Below are positions 7,641 to 14,322 of a DNA stretch of 14,523 nucleotides, piece after piece. Position 1 is the stretch's first letter, and each line of letters opens with the position of its first letter. Source of the stretch: Bacillota bacterium (GTDB taxonomy: Bacteria > Bacillota > Clostridia > Lachnospirales > Lachnospiraceae); NCBI GenBank assembly GCA_023392995.1, contig JAEWMZ010000208.1, positions 1 through 14,523 on the forward strand. Direction: 5' to 3'. Under the pieces are notes generated by a model. It saw only the letters and a list, made by a program, of their open reading frames with translations. It was not told where the DNA came from and did not search any database. Made by a program: the position numbers and the translations under genes.

Positions 7641-8849
7641 TTATTTTTCATTTACCACCTGAAAGATAAAGAACTTTAAGTAGTAGGATTCATCCGCAGC
7701 CCACAGAATCGGATGATCCGGTGCCTGGGTACGGTACTCTACCTGTCTGATTCTCTTTTTCACATTTTTCGCCGCCTGGCCAATGGTTTCAGCAAATAAA
7801 TCCGGTGTCATAAAGTGAGAACAGGAGCAGGTAGCCAGATACCCTCCGTCCTTTACCAGCTTCATGGCTCTTAGATTAATCTCACGATATCCCTTGATCG
7901 CATTCTTTACCGAATTCTTGGATTTAGTAAAAGCAGGAGGATCTAAGATAACTACATCGAACAATTCCCCTTTTTTCTCATATTCCGGTAACAGGTCAAA
8001 GACATCTGCAGTGATAAACTTTACCGTGTCAGTTAAACCATTTAATGCTGCATTTTCCGTAGCTTGAGCCACACCAAGCTCCGAGGCATCTACTCCAATC
8101 ACCTCTCTTGCACCGCAGAAACCGGCATTCAGTGCAAAAGAACCAGTGTGGGTAAAGCAGTCAAGTACCCTTGCTCCCCGGCAGAGCTTACCAATCGCAG
8201 CACGATTGTATTTTTGATCCAGGAAGAAGCCGGTCTTTTGCCCTTCCGCTACATCCACCAGATATTTCACACCATTTTCCACAATTTGAACCTTGGTATC
8301 GAAGGGTTCTCCCAGAAAGCCTTTTACTCGCTCCATGCCTTCATTTAAGCGGACCTTTGCATCACTTCTCTCATATACCCCACGAATCGGATAGCCATCC
8401 TGTTCTAACAACTCCTTTAGAATAGTAAGGATCTCCTGCTTTCTTCTGTCAATCCCTAATGCCAGAGACTGAACCACGAGAATGTCGGAAAATTTATCCA
8501 CCACCAGACCCGGCAAAAAATCCGCTTCTCCAAAGATGATCCGACAACTGTCCACATCCACCGTAGTCTTACGATATTCCCAGGCAGTCTGTACTCTCAT
8601 CTTTAAAAATTCATGATCAATTTCCTGCCCCTTTACTCTGGACATTACGCGTACGGTTATCTTAGAATTCGTATTAATAAACCCACAGCCCAGATAATAG
8701 TCGTCAAAATCATGTACAGCAACAAAATCTCCGTTTTCAAACTCACCGGAGATATGATCAATTTCATTATCGAAGATCCAGAGTCCACCGCTTTTTAAGC
8801 TTCTTCCTTCTCCTTTTTTTATTTTAACAACTGCTTTTACTTCACTCAT
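7641..8849 (-). CDS. Class I SAM-dependent rRNA cytosine-C5 methyltransferase, RlmI/YccW-like
   Basis: RlmI of E. coli methylates C1962 of 23S rRNA; this protein has the same architecture. An N-terminal PUA domain (about 5-75, including SLKSGGLWIFDNEI) is followed by a linking beta-rich domain with GLVVDKF (114-120) and GQKTGFFLDQ (203-212). The Rossmann methyltransferase domain then shows VLDCFTHTGSFAL (228-240), IGVDAS (251-256), DVVILDPPAF (298-307) and ATCSCSH (339-345), the last carrying the presumed catalytic cysteine. The length of 402 is normal. GGAGGA lies nine nt before the ATG. The gene stands between the gtrA-like gene, from which a tandem array separates it, and folC, so it may be read with folC. 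The exact rRNA target in this organism is inferred from the family. Confidence 0.93.
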   Translation of the reverse strand: MSEVKAVVKIKKGEGRSLKSGGLWIFDNEIDHISGEFENGDFVAVHDFDDYYLGCGFINTNSKITVRVMSRVKGQEIDHEFLKMRVQTAWEYRKTTVDVDSCRIIFGEADFLPGLVVDKFSDILVVQSLALGIDRRKQEILTILKELLEQDGYPIRGVYERSDAKVRLNEGMERVKGFLGEPFDTKVQIVENGVKYLVDVAEGQKTGFFLDQKYNRAAIGKLCRGARVLDCFTHTGSFALNAGFCGAREVIGVDASELGVAQATENAALNGLTDTVKFITADVFDLLPEYEKKGELFDVVILDPPAFTKSKNSVKNAIKGYREINLRAMKLVKDGGYLATCSCSHFMTPDLFAETIGQAAKNVKKRIRQVEYRTQAPDHPILWAADESYYLKFFIFQVVNEK

Positions 8850-8890
8850 ACTATCTATTCCTCCATTATTACAGGTATCTTTTCATTCAC

Positions 8891-9107
8891 CATGTGATCT
8901 ACTGCTCTTTCATGTGAATGCAGTTCTTTTATGCAAATATAGCTCTTTCATTTGAATACAGCTCTTTTATGCAAATACAGCTATTTTTCATGTGAATGCA
9001 GCTCTTTTATGCAAATACAGCTATTTTTCATTTGAATGCAGCTATTTTATGCAAATACAGCTATTTTTTTATTTGAATACAGCTATTTCACGCAAATATC
9101 GCTATTT
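8891..9107. repeat. Noncoding tandem array of about eleven 18-22 bp units in alternating types
   Basis: The array consists of units of about 20 bp with two alternating versions. One is like ATGCAAATACAGCTATTTTT (8969-8988, repeated exactly at 9009-9028). The other is like CATTTGAATACAGCTCTTTT (8949-8968, variants at 8911, 8989 and 9029). Together they make a composite period of 38-42 bp. The two versions are themselves related through the shared core of AAT, CAGCT and a T run. The outermost units (8891-8910 and 9089-9107) are the most diverged. Every unit pair contains stop codons and 20 and 40 are not multiples of three, so the array is not coding. It fills nearly the whole gap between the gtrA-like gene, whose stop codon (9102-9104) lies in the last unit, and the rlmI-like gene. 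Confidence 0.9.
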
Positions 9108-9533
9108 ACTTTTTTGAAAGATTAACAGCTTACTAAACACATAATTCAGCACAATCACGATTACCGCCAGAAAGGCCTTTACGAGTAAACGATGGAAGCC
9201 CATCCATACGACAAAGATCAGCATCCCCAACTGTTCCACGCCTAAGGTGATCAGACGTAACCCAAAGAACTTTGTCACCTTCATTGCCTCATCCTTTGCA
9301 TCCTCACTTTTTGATTGAAATACATTAATTTTATTTACTAAATATGCAAAGGTAACGGCAATCACCCAGGCAATTGCATTGGCTGTCAGTGTTGATATGC
9401 CGATTTTGCATAACAGCTCCAAGCTTACAAAATTAACAATCGTGGTTAATGTTCCCGCAATGGCGTAGGTTATTGTCTCCCGATTCACCAGTTTTTGAAA
9501 CAACCACGTAACTTTATCTCTTATTGAATCCAT
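9102..9533 (-). CDS. GtrA-family four-helix membrane protein
   Basis: GtrA-like proteins are small integral membrane proteins that often work with polyprenyl-phosphate glycosyltransferases, probably helping move lipid-linked sugars across the membrane. The 143 residues show four hydrophobic helices at about 22-44, 47-69, 88-110 and 113-137. Typical features are YAIAGTLTTIVNF near the first helix, FAYLVNKINVFQ after the second, and a final NYVFSKLLIF. No glycosyltransferase lies beside it here, so its partner is unknown. GGAGG ten nt before the ATG supports the start. The stop codon sits within the last unit of the tandem array. It could share a transcript with the downstream rlmI-like gene, though the array separates them. 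Confidence 0.88.
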   Translation of the reverse strand: MDSIRDKVTWLFQKLVNRETITYAIAGTLTTIVNFVSLELLCKIGISTLTANAIAWVIAVTFAYLVNKINVFQSKSEDAKDEAMKVTKFFGLRLITLGVEQLGMLIFVVWMGFHRLLVKAFLAVIVIVLNYVFSKLLIFQKSK

Positions 9534-9596
9534 AATTTTAATGCCTCCAGGTAAAGTATTTCCATCTTATAACATAAATCTACACGTAGCAGACCA

Positions 9597-9625
9597 ATTA
9601 TATCATCTGGACATGCATTTATCCA
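9597..9625 (-). promoter_or_regulatory. Candidate promoter for the gtrA-like gene
   Basis: On the minus strand, a perfect TATAAT (9597-9602) follows TGGATA (9620-9625, four of six consensus bases) after 17 bp. The predicted leader is about 57 nt. The gap 9534-9952 (419 nt) thus holds this promoter, the divergent ABC-F promoter and the ABC-F leader; I see no gene in it. Confidence 0.45.
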
Positions 9626-9764
9626 GTGAAATATACTTTCTAGTACTTTCTTTTCATACGCTTGAACTGAAGCACGCATTACGGTTGTTCGTTGTGTATT
9701 TCACCATATTAGTGCCGAAATCATTGTGCATATTGCCACATTTTATGTTCATATTACATTTAAA

Positions 9765-9793
9765 TTGAAATTTCACCAAGGTTCCTGTATGAT
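9765..9793 (+). promoter_or_regulatory. Sigma-A-type promoter for the ABC-F gene
   Basis: TTGAAA (9765-9770, five of six) and TATGAT (9788-9793, five of six) are separated by 17 bp. The predicted start near 9800 gives a leader of about 153 nt before the ATG at 9953, unusually long for this window. Confidence 0.65.
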
Positions 9794-9870
9794 ATTGAGT
9801 CGAGTGAATTATTCAATTCAAGAAAAAATAATGAAATAAATGGGTCTTACTAAGTGAAAAAGCAAGGCAT

Positions 9871-9895
9871 TGGAAGGGTTACAACCTTCCATTTT
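9871..9895 (+). promoter_or_regulatory. Leader hairpin upstream of the ABC-F gene, possible attenuator
   Basis: A perfect 7-bp stem TGGAAGG/CCTTCCA (9871-9877 with 9885-9891) closes a 7-nt loop and is followed by TTTT (9892-9895). It lies about midway in the predicted 153-nt leader. In addition GGGTC at 9842-9846 can pair with GACCC near 9921-9925, so alternative folds are possible. Attenuation is inferred by analogy with known ABC-F resistance genes; the T run is short, so terminator strength is doubtful. Confidence 0.4.
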
Positions 9896-9952
9896 CCTGG
9901 AAATTAAAACGTATATTAATGACCCTGAACCAACATAGAAGGAGTTTTTAAA

Positions 9953-11506
9953 ATGAGCATATTAAATGTTACAAATCTAAGCCACGGCTTTGGTGACCGA
10001 GCGATATTCCACGATGTTTCTTTCCGTTTGCTAAAGGGTGAGCATATAGGATTAATTGGTGCCAATGGAGAAGGTAAGTCAACCTTTATGAATATAGTGA
10101 CGAATCGTTTAATGCCTGATGAAGGTAAGGTGGAATGGGCAAAGCACGTTCACGCCGGATATCTGGATCAGCATGCCGTACTGGAGAAGGGTATGACCCT
10201 TCGCTCTGTACTGCAATCCGCTTTCTCCTACCTATTTGATTTAGAAGAAAAGATGAATCAGATCTGTGATTCCATGGGCGAAGCAGAGGGAGAGAAGCTG
10301 GAGGAAATGATTGAGGAGCTGGGTACGATCCAAGATCTCTTAACCATCCATGACTTCTATATTATTGACAGTAAGGTTGATGAAATCGCTCATGCGCTTG
10401 GACTCGATGAGATCGGTCTTGACCAGGATGTAACTGATTTGAGCGGTGGACAGAGAACGAAGCTGTTACTTGGTAAGCTGCTGTTGGAAAAACCAGATAT
10501 CCTTCTGCTGGACGAGCCTACCAACTATCTGGATGTACAGCACATCGAATGGTTAAAACGTTATCTGAATGATTATGAAAATGCCTTTATCCTAATCTCC
10601 CATGATATCCCCTTCCTGAACAGTGTGGTGAATATCATTTATCATATGGAAAATCAGGCTTTAAATCGTTATGTAGGTGACTATGATAAATTCCTGGAAG
10701 TTTATGAGATGAAGAAAACTCAGCTGGAGGCAGCTTATAAACGTCAGCAAAAGGAAATTGAGGAGCTGGAGGATTTTGTAGCCCGTAATAAGGCCAGAGT
10801 ATCTACCAGAAATATGGCTATGTCCCGCCAAAAGAAACTGGACAAGATGGAAGTAATTGAGCTTGCCAAGGATAAACCGAAGCCGGAGTTCAATTTCAAA
10901 GAGGCCAGAGCCGCCGGACGATATATCTTTCAAACCGAGGACTTTGTCATCGGTTATGATGATCCCCTCTCCTCACCTTTAACCCTTTCCATGGAACGCG
11001 GTGAAAAGATTGCCCTCGTCGGCGCAAATGGTATCGGTAAGACTACCTTATTGAAGAGCATCCTTGGTCTGATCCCATCTTTAAGCGGTAAGGTAACCTT
11101 AGGTGATTATCTGTATACCGGATATTTTGAGCAGGAAATGGCTCCCGGAAATACCTCCACCTGCCTGGAAGAGATCTGGAAGGAGTTCCCTGGCTATACC
11201 CAGTATGAGGTTCGTTCCGCTCTGGCAAAATGCGGCCTTACCACAAAACATATTGAAAGTCAGGTTCGTGTGCTTAGCGGCGGTGAGCAGGCAAAGGTGC
11301 GTTTATGTAAGCTAATCAACCGTGAGACGAATATTCTTCTCTTAGACGAGCCTACCAACCATCTGGATGTGGATGCCAAGGAGGAACTGAAAAGAGCTCT
11401 GAAAGCGTATAAGGGTAGTATCTTACTGATTTGCCACGAGCCGGAATTCTATGATGGTCTGGTAACACAGGTATGGGATTGTACCAAATGGACTACGAAG
11501 ATATAA
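9953..11506 (+). CDS. ABC-F family ATPase (translation factor / ribosome-binding type)
   Basis: ABC-F proteins have two fused ATPase domains and no membrane domain; they bind the ribosomal E site to aid translation or protect against antibiotics. The first cassette has Walker A GANGEGKS (36-43), LSGGQ (163-167), Walker B ILLLDE (183-188) and an H-loop histidine in ISHD (His217). The charged coiled-coil linker spans about 245-315 and is the part that reaches toward the peptidyl-transferase centre. The second cassette has GANGIGKT (357-364), LSGGE (441-445), ILLLDE (461-466) and ICHE (His495). Both catalytic glutamates are present. At 517 residues it most resembles the YfmM-like housekeeping group, but a resistance role cannot be excluded. 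AAGGAG eight nt before ATG sets the start. Confidence 0.92.
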   Translation: MSILNVTNLSHGFGDRAIFHDVSFRLLKGEHIGLIGANGEGKSTFMNIVTNRLMPDEGKVEWAKHVHAGYLDQHAVLEKGMTLRSVLQSAFSYLFDLEEKMNQICDSMGEAEGEKLEEMIEELGTIQDLLTIHDFYIIDSKVDEIAHALGLDEIGLDQDVTDLSGGQRTKLLLGKLLLEKPDILLLDEPTNYLDVQHIEWLKRYLNDYENAFILISHDIPFLNSVVNIIYHMENQALNRYVGDYDKFLEVYEMKKTQLEAAYKRQQKEIEELEDFVARNKARVSTRNMAMSRQKKLDKMEVIELAKDKPKPEFNFKEARAAGRYIFQTEDFVIGYDDPLSSPLTLSMERGEKIALVGANGIGKTTLLKSILGLIPSLSGKVTLGDYLYTGYFEQEMAPGNTSTCLEEIWKEFPGYTQYEVRSALAKCGLTTKHIESQVRVLSGGEQAKVRLCKLINRETNILLLDEPTNHLDVDAKEELKRALKAYKGSILLICHEPEFYDGLVTQVWDCTKWTTKI

Positions 11507-11540
11507 TGCTGTGTTTATTATACTGATTAAACTAAACCAA

Positions 11541-11570
11541 AGAGCCGGGCACATGCCCGGCTCTCTTCTT
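11541..11570. terminator. Bidirectional intrinsic terminator between ABC-F and thiD
   Basis: A perfect 10-bp GC-rich stem AGAGCCGGGC/GCCCGGCTCT (11541-11550 with 11555-11564) closes an ACAT loop. T-rich sequence follows on the plus strand, and a T-rich tract (TTTGGTTTAGTTT) follows on the minus strand. It lies between two converging genes and can end both the ABC-F and the thiamine transcripts. Confidence 0.88.
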
Positions 11571-11626
11571 CGAATTTTTACTGATGTCCCTTTTCACATA
11601 TAAAAACAGTGTATCTTTTACTCCTA

Positions 11627-12415
11627 TCAGATCCCGCTTATATTCCAGCAATGATCCAGAGGCCCATGGCCGTGCCCCAGTTTCAGCCCTGCTGAAATTG
11701 CTCTGGTAATATAAGCCTTCGCCTTCCCAATACTCTCTTTCATAGAGAGACCCATCGCCAGGTTGCAGGCTATCGCTGAGGACAAGGTGCACCCGGTCCC
11801 ATGGGTATTATTATTCTGTATTTTAGCCTGCTCAAACCAAAAAGACTCCCCGCCTGAATACAGCAGATCATCACAAAAATCCTCCAGATGGCCTCCTTTG
11901 ATTAGTATGCTTCCTTTATAATAGCTTGCGATATCCTTCGCCGCCGCTTCCATAGACTCCTTTGAGACCATACTTATTCCGGTTATGTATTCTGCTTCAC
12001 TTAGATTAGGGGTAATAATCGAAGCCAGAGGGATCAGCTTTGTAATCAGCAGCTGCATTGCGGATTCCTGAAATAATGGTTTTCCGCTGGTTGAAATCAT
12101 CACTGGATCTAATACAATATTTTTCAGTTGATATTTCGAAATCCCATCCACGATCGCTTCTATGATGTCCTCCTGAAATACCATACCAATTTTTACTGCA
12201 TCCGGAAAAATGTCTCTGCAAACCATGTCCAACTGCTCCTTCACCATTTGGGAATCAACCGCGGATACCTTGCTTACTCCCATTGTATTTTGCGCTGTTA
12301 ATGCGGTAATCACACTCATTCCATACATTTTGTGGGCGGTTATTGTTTTAATATCTGCCTGAATCCCCGCACCACCGCTGCAATCTGAGCCCGCTATACT
12401 TAATACTGTTCTCAT
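11627..12415 (-). CDS. thiD: Bifunctional hydroxymethylpyrimidine / HMP-phosphate kinase
   Basis: ThiD phosphorylates HMP to HMP-P and then to HMP-PP, the pyrimidine donor for thiamine phosphate synthesis. It is a ribokinase-fold enzyme of normal length (262). Visible motifs are AGSDCSGGAGIQAD (8-21, substrate binding), TAQNT (40-44), LDPVM (102-106), ITPNLSEAE (134-142), IKGGH (172-176), HGTGCTLSSAIA (205-216) with the anion-hole Cys209, and the C-terminal GHGHGPLDH (247-255). GGAGGTGA nine nt before ATG is a full match to the 16S anti-Shine-Dalgarno. It is the last gene of the thiamine run, 68 bp after thiE, and the 10-bp hairpin terminator lies about 60 bp beyond its stop. Confidence 0.95.
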   Translation of the reverse strand: MRTVLSIAGSDCSGGAGIQADIKTITAHKMYGMSVITALTAQNTMGVSKVSAVDSQMVKEQLDMVCRDIFPDAVKIGMVFQEDIIEAIVDGISKYQLKNIVLDPVMISTSGKPLFQESAMQLLITKLIPLASIITPNLSEAEYITGISMVSKESMEAAAKDIASYYKGSILIKGGHLEDFCDDLLYSGGESFWFEQAKIQNNNTHGTGCTLSSAIACNLAMGLSMKESIGKAKAYITRAISAGLKLGHGHGPLDHCWNISGI

Positions 12416-12483
12416 GCTGTTAAGTCACCTCCATTTGATCTACAATATTTTTTACTTTTTAACCAAATTAATGTTAATGTAAC

Positions 12484-13128
12484 TTAGTTACCCTGAATCA
12501 TAATCCTTGATAATTTAAGCATTTCCTTTGTTGCCGCACTAATATCCTCCTTGGCAAGAATTGCAGATATCACAGCCACACCATCTACACCTGACCCATT
12601 TAATTGCATAATATTATCCACGGTAATCCCTCCGATGGCTACCACGGGAATTGTTACGGCTCCGCAAATAGCCCTCAACATATCCACACTTAAAGGATTG
12701 GCATCTTTTTTTGTACTTGTTGGGAATACCGCACCTACTCCAATGTAATCCGCCCCATTTTGTTGTGCTTCCAAGGCCTCCTCTACCGTATGGACTGAGA
12801 TTCCGATGATCTTGTCCTCTCCCAGACGTACCCGTGCCGAGGTAATATTACCATCCTCCTGGCCCAGGTGTACGCCGTCGGCATCCGAGGCAAGCGCTAC
12901 CTCAACCTCATCATTAATAATGAAAGGTATCTGGTATTGCCTTGTTAACGATCTAATTTGATGAGCTTCTTCCACAAATTTCTGAATAGGCATATTCTTC
13001 TCTCTTAGCTGAACCATGGTAGCACCTGCTTGCAGACTCTCTTCGATCTGCGTGGCTAGTGAACGTCCCTTTAGCCAGGTTCGATCTGTTACCAGATAAA
13101 GCAACATATCTTCTTTTCGTATTCTCAT
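12484..13128 (-). CDS. thiE: Thiamine phosphate synthase
   Basis: ThiE couples HMP-PP to hydroxyethylthiazole phosphate to give thiamine phosphate and pyrophosphate. The 214 residues form a TIM barrel with the family's motifs: LYLVTDR (10-16), QLREKN (40-45), INDEVEVA (71-78), DGVHLGQED (84-92), the GVGAVFPTSTK loop (130-140), VVAIGGI (162-168) and GVAVISAI (183-190). A purine-rich AGAGGGGG four nt before the ATG supports the start at 13128, though Met8 could also start the protein. It lies between thiM and thiD in the same direction. The 329-nt gap before it is almost filled by a tandem array, so whether thiM and thiE share one message is open. Confidence 0.95.
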   Translation of the reverse strand: MRIRKEDMLLYLVTDRTWLKGRSLATQIEESLQAGATMVQLREKNMPIQKFVEEAHQIRSLTRQYQIPFIINDEVEVALASDADGVHLGQEDGNITSARVRLGEDKIIGISVHTVEEALEAQQNGADYIGVGAVFPTSTKKDANPLSVDMLRAICGAVTIPVVAIGGITVDNIMQLNGSGVDGVAVISAILAKEDISAATKEMLKLSRIMIQGN

Positions 13129-13198
13129 AAAGCCCCCTCTTTTCCAATCTTATAAGCTTTTCTTTTCATAACTAAAAGGTTTTCTCTAAGCACATATT

Positions 13199-13459
13199 AA
13201 AAGCTTACTCTTCCCACATATTTAAAGAGCTTTACACTGCTTACTTCTTTAAAAAGCTTACATTGCTTACTTCTTTAAAAAGCTTACACTGCTTACTTCT
13301 TTAAAAAGCTTACATTGCTTACTTCTTTAAAAAGCTTACACTGCTTACTTCTTTAAAAAAACATACACTTCTTGCTTCTTAAAAAAAGTTTACACTTTTT
13401 GCTTCTTTAATAGCTTACTCTTCTCGCATCTTTTTAAAGCTTCCTCTTCTCTTATCTTC
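13199..13459. repeat. Noncoding tandem array of about ten 24-28 bp units, core period 26 bp
   Basis: Units begin with a run of A followed by AGCTTACA and end in TTACTTCTTT. Four consecutive 26-bp units (13251-13276, 13277-13302, 13303-13328, 13329-13354) are identical apart from one base that alternates: ACATTG, ACACTG, ACATTG, ACACTG. With the unit before (13224-13250, ACACTG) this gives a 52-bp higher-order period. Flanking units (13199-13223 on the left; 13355-13380, 13381-13408, 13409-13435 and 13436-13459 on the right) are progressively diverged. Each unit has TAA on both strands and 26 is not a multiple of three, so no frame is open. It occupies most of the thiM-thiE gap (13129-13457) and reaches the thiM stop codon at 13458-13460. 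Confidence 0.92.
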
Positions 13460-14306
13460 AAAAAGCCTCAACTTTCATGGCATCTCTCAATGTCAAGCTC
13501 TTCATATTACTCATCGTATCAATCAGATGAAGGCGAAAAGATGCTGTTCCTTCCATTTGTTCCTGGGTTTTAACATAGGCGATCTCACCACATACTCCCA
13601 TCATACTAACTCCAACCGCCGCTGCTTCCAGCGTATTCTCAGGGTTTGCCGCACACATAGCACCGAGAACAGCTGTAAGCATACAGCCGGTTCCGGTGAT
13701 TCTGCTCATCATAGAGTTTCCATTCCGGATTACGTACGCCTTGGAGGCATCTGCCACAATATCAATTTGCCCCGTAATTGCGATGATTGCCCCGGTACGT
13801 TCCGCTAACGCTTTTGCCGCTTTCACTGAGGAGCCAATATTTTGTTCGGTGATATAATCAGCCTGATCCGCATCGACTCCCTTGGTGCTGGCAGCTCCCC
13901 TGCTAATACATTTGATTTCAGATGCATTTCCCCGAATTACATCAAATGTTACCTCTTGCAGTAAACGCTCCACTGTTTCGGTACGAAACTTTGACGCTCC
14001 TGCGCCAACTGGATCAAGGATGACCGGATGCTTCAACAGATTTGCCTTTTTCCCTGCTTTTATCATGGAGTTGACCGTTCTCTCATTCAAGGTACCGGTA
14101 TTAATGACAAGGGCATTACAGAGCGTGGTAATATCCTCCACCTCATTCTCATCATCAGCCATGATTGGCGAGGCTCCGCAGGCCAAGAGAATGTTGGCAC
14201 AATCATTCACAGTTACATAATTCGTAATACAATGGATATAAGGGGTTTTCGTCCGTACATTTTCCAGGATGGAAGCCAGTCTGTCTATCTGTTTATTCTC
14301 TAACAT
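13458..14306 (-). CDS. thiM: Hydroxyethylthiazole kinase
   Basis: ThiM phosphorylates salvaged hydroxyethylthiazole to the form used by ThiE. The 282 residues carry the family's motifs: HCITNYVTVNDCAN (25-38, thiazole site), CGASPIM (43-49), VINTGTLN (67-74), LDPVGAG (97-103), RGNASEI (125-131), and TGTGCMLTA (204-212) with the catalytic-region Cys208. The length is slightly above the usual 260-275. A GGGGGG run with AA before it lies five nt upstream of the ATG. The gene follows thiC by 16 bp and is surely cotranscribed with it. Its last codons run directly into the 26-bp tandem array, and the C-terminal KVEAF may owe its sequence to a diverged repeat unit. Confidence 0.95.
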   Translation of the reverse strand: MLENKQIDRLASILENVRTKTPYIHCITNYVTVNDCANILLACGASPIMADDENEVEDITTLCNALVINTGTLNERTVNSMIKAGKKANLLKHPVILDPVGAGASKFRTETVERLLQEVTFDVIRGNASEIKCISRGAASTKGVDADQADYITEQNIGSSVKAAKALAERTGAIIAITGQIDIVADASKAYVIRNGNSMMSRITGTGCMLTAVLGAMCAANPENTLEAAAVGVSMMGVCGEIAYVKTQEQMEGTASFRLHLIDTMSNMKSLTLRDAMKVEAF

Positions 14307-14322
14307 GTTTTTCCCCCCTTAG

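Noticed and set aside
8891..9107. CRISPR array
   Set aside because: Units are contiguous with no unique spacers, and no cas genes are nearby.
9541..9768. 75-codon plus-strand open frame in the gtrA/ABC-F gap
   Set aside because: No usable ribosome binding site of its own (the GGAG-like bases belong to the minus-strand gtrA gene), no family resemblance, and it overlaps both divergent promoters.
9831..9857. Mini-ORFs MK and MGLTK as annotated leader peptides
   Set aside because: Neither has a convincing Shine-Dalgarno sequence, so they are kept only as part of the leader finding.
13199..13459. CRISPR array or repeat-coding gene
   Set aside because: No spacers; 26-bp units with a stop codon per unit on each strand close all frames.
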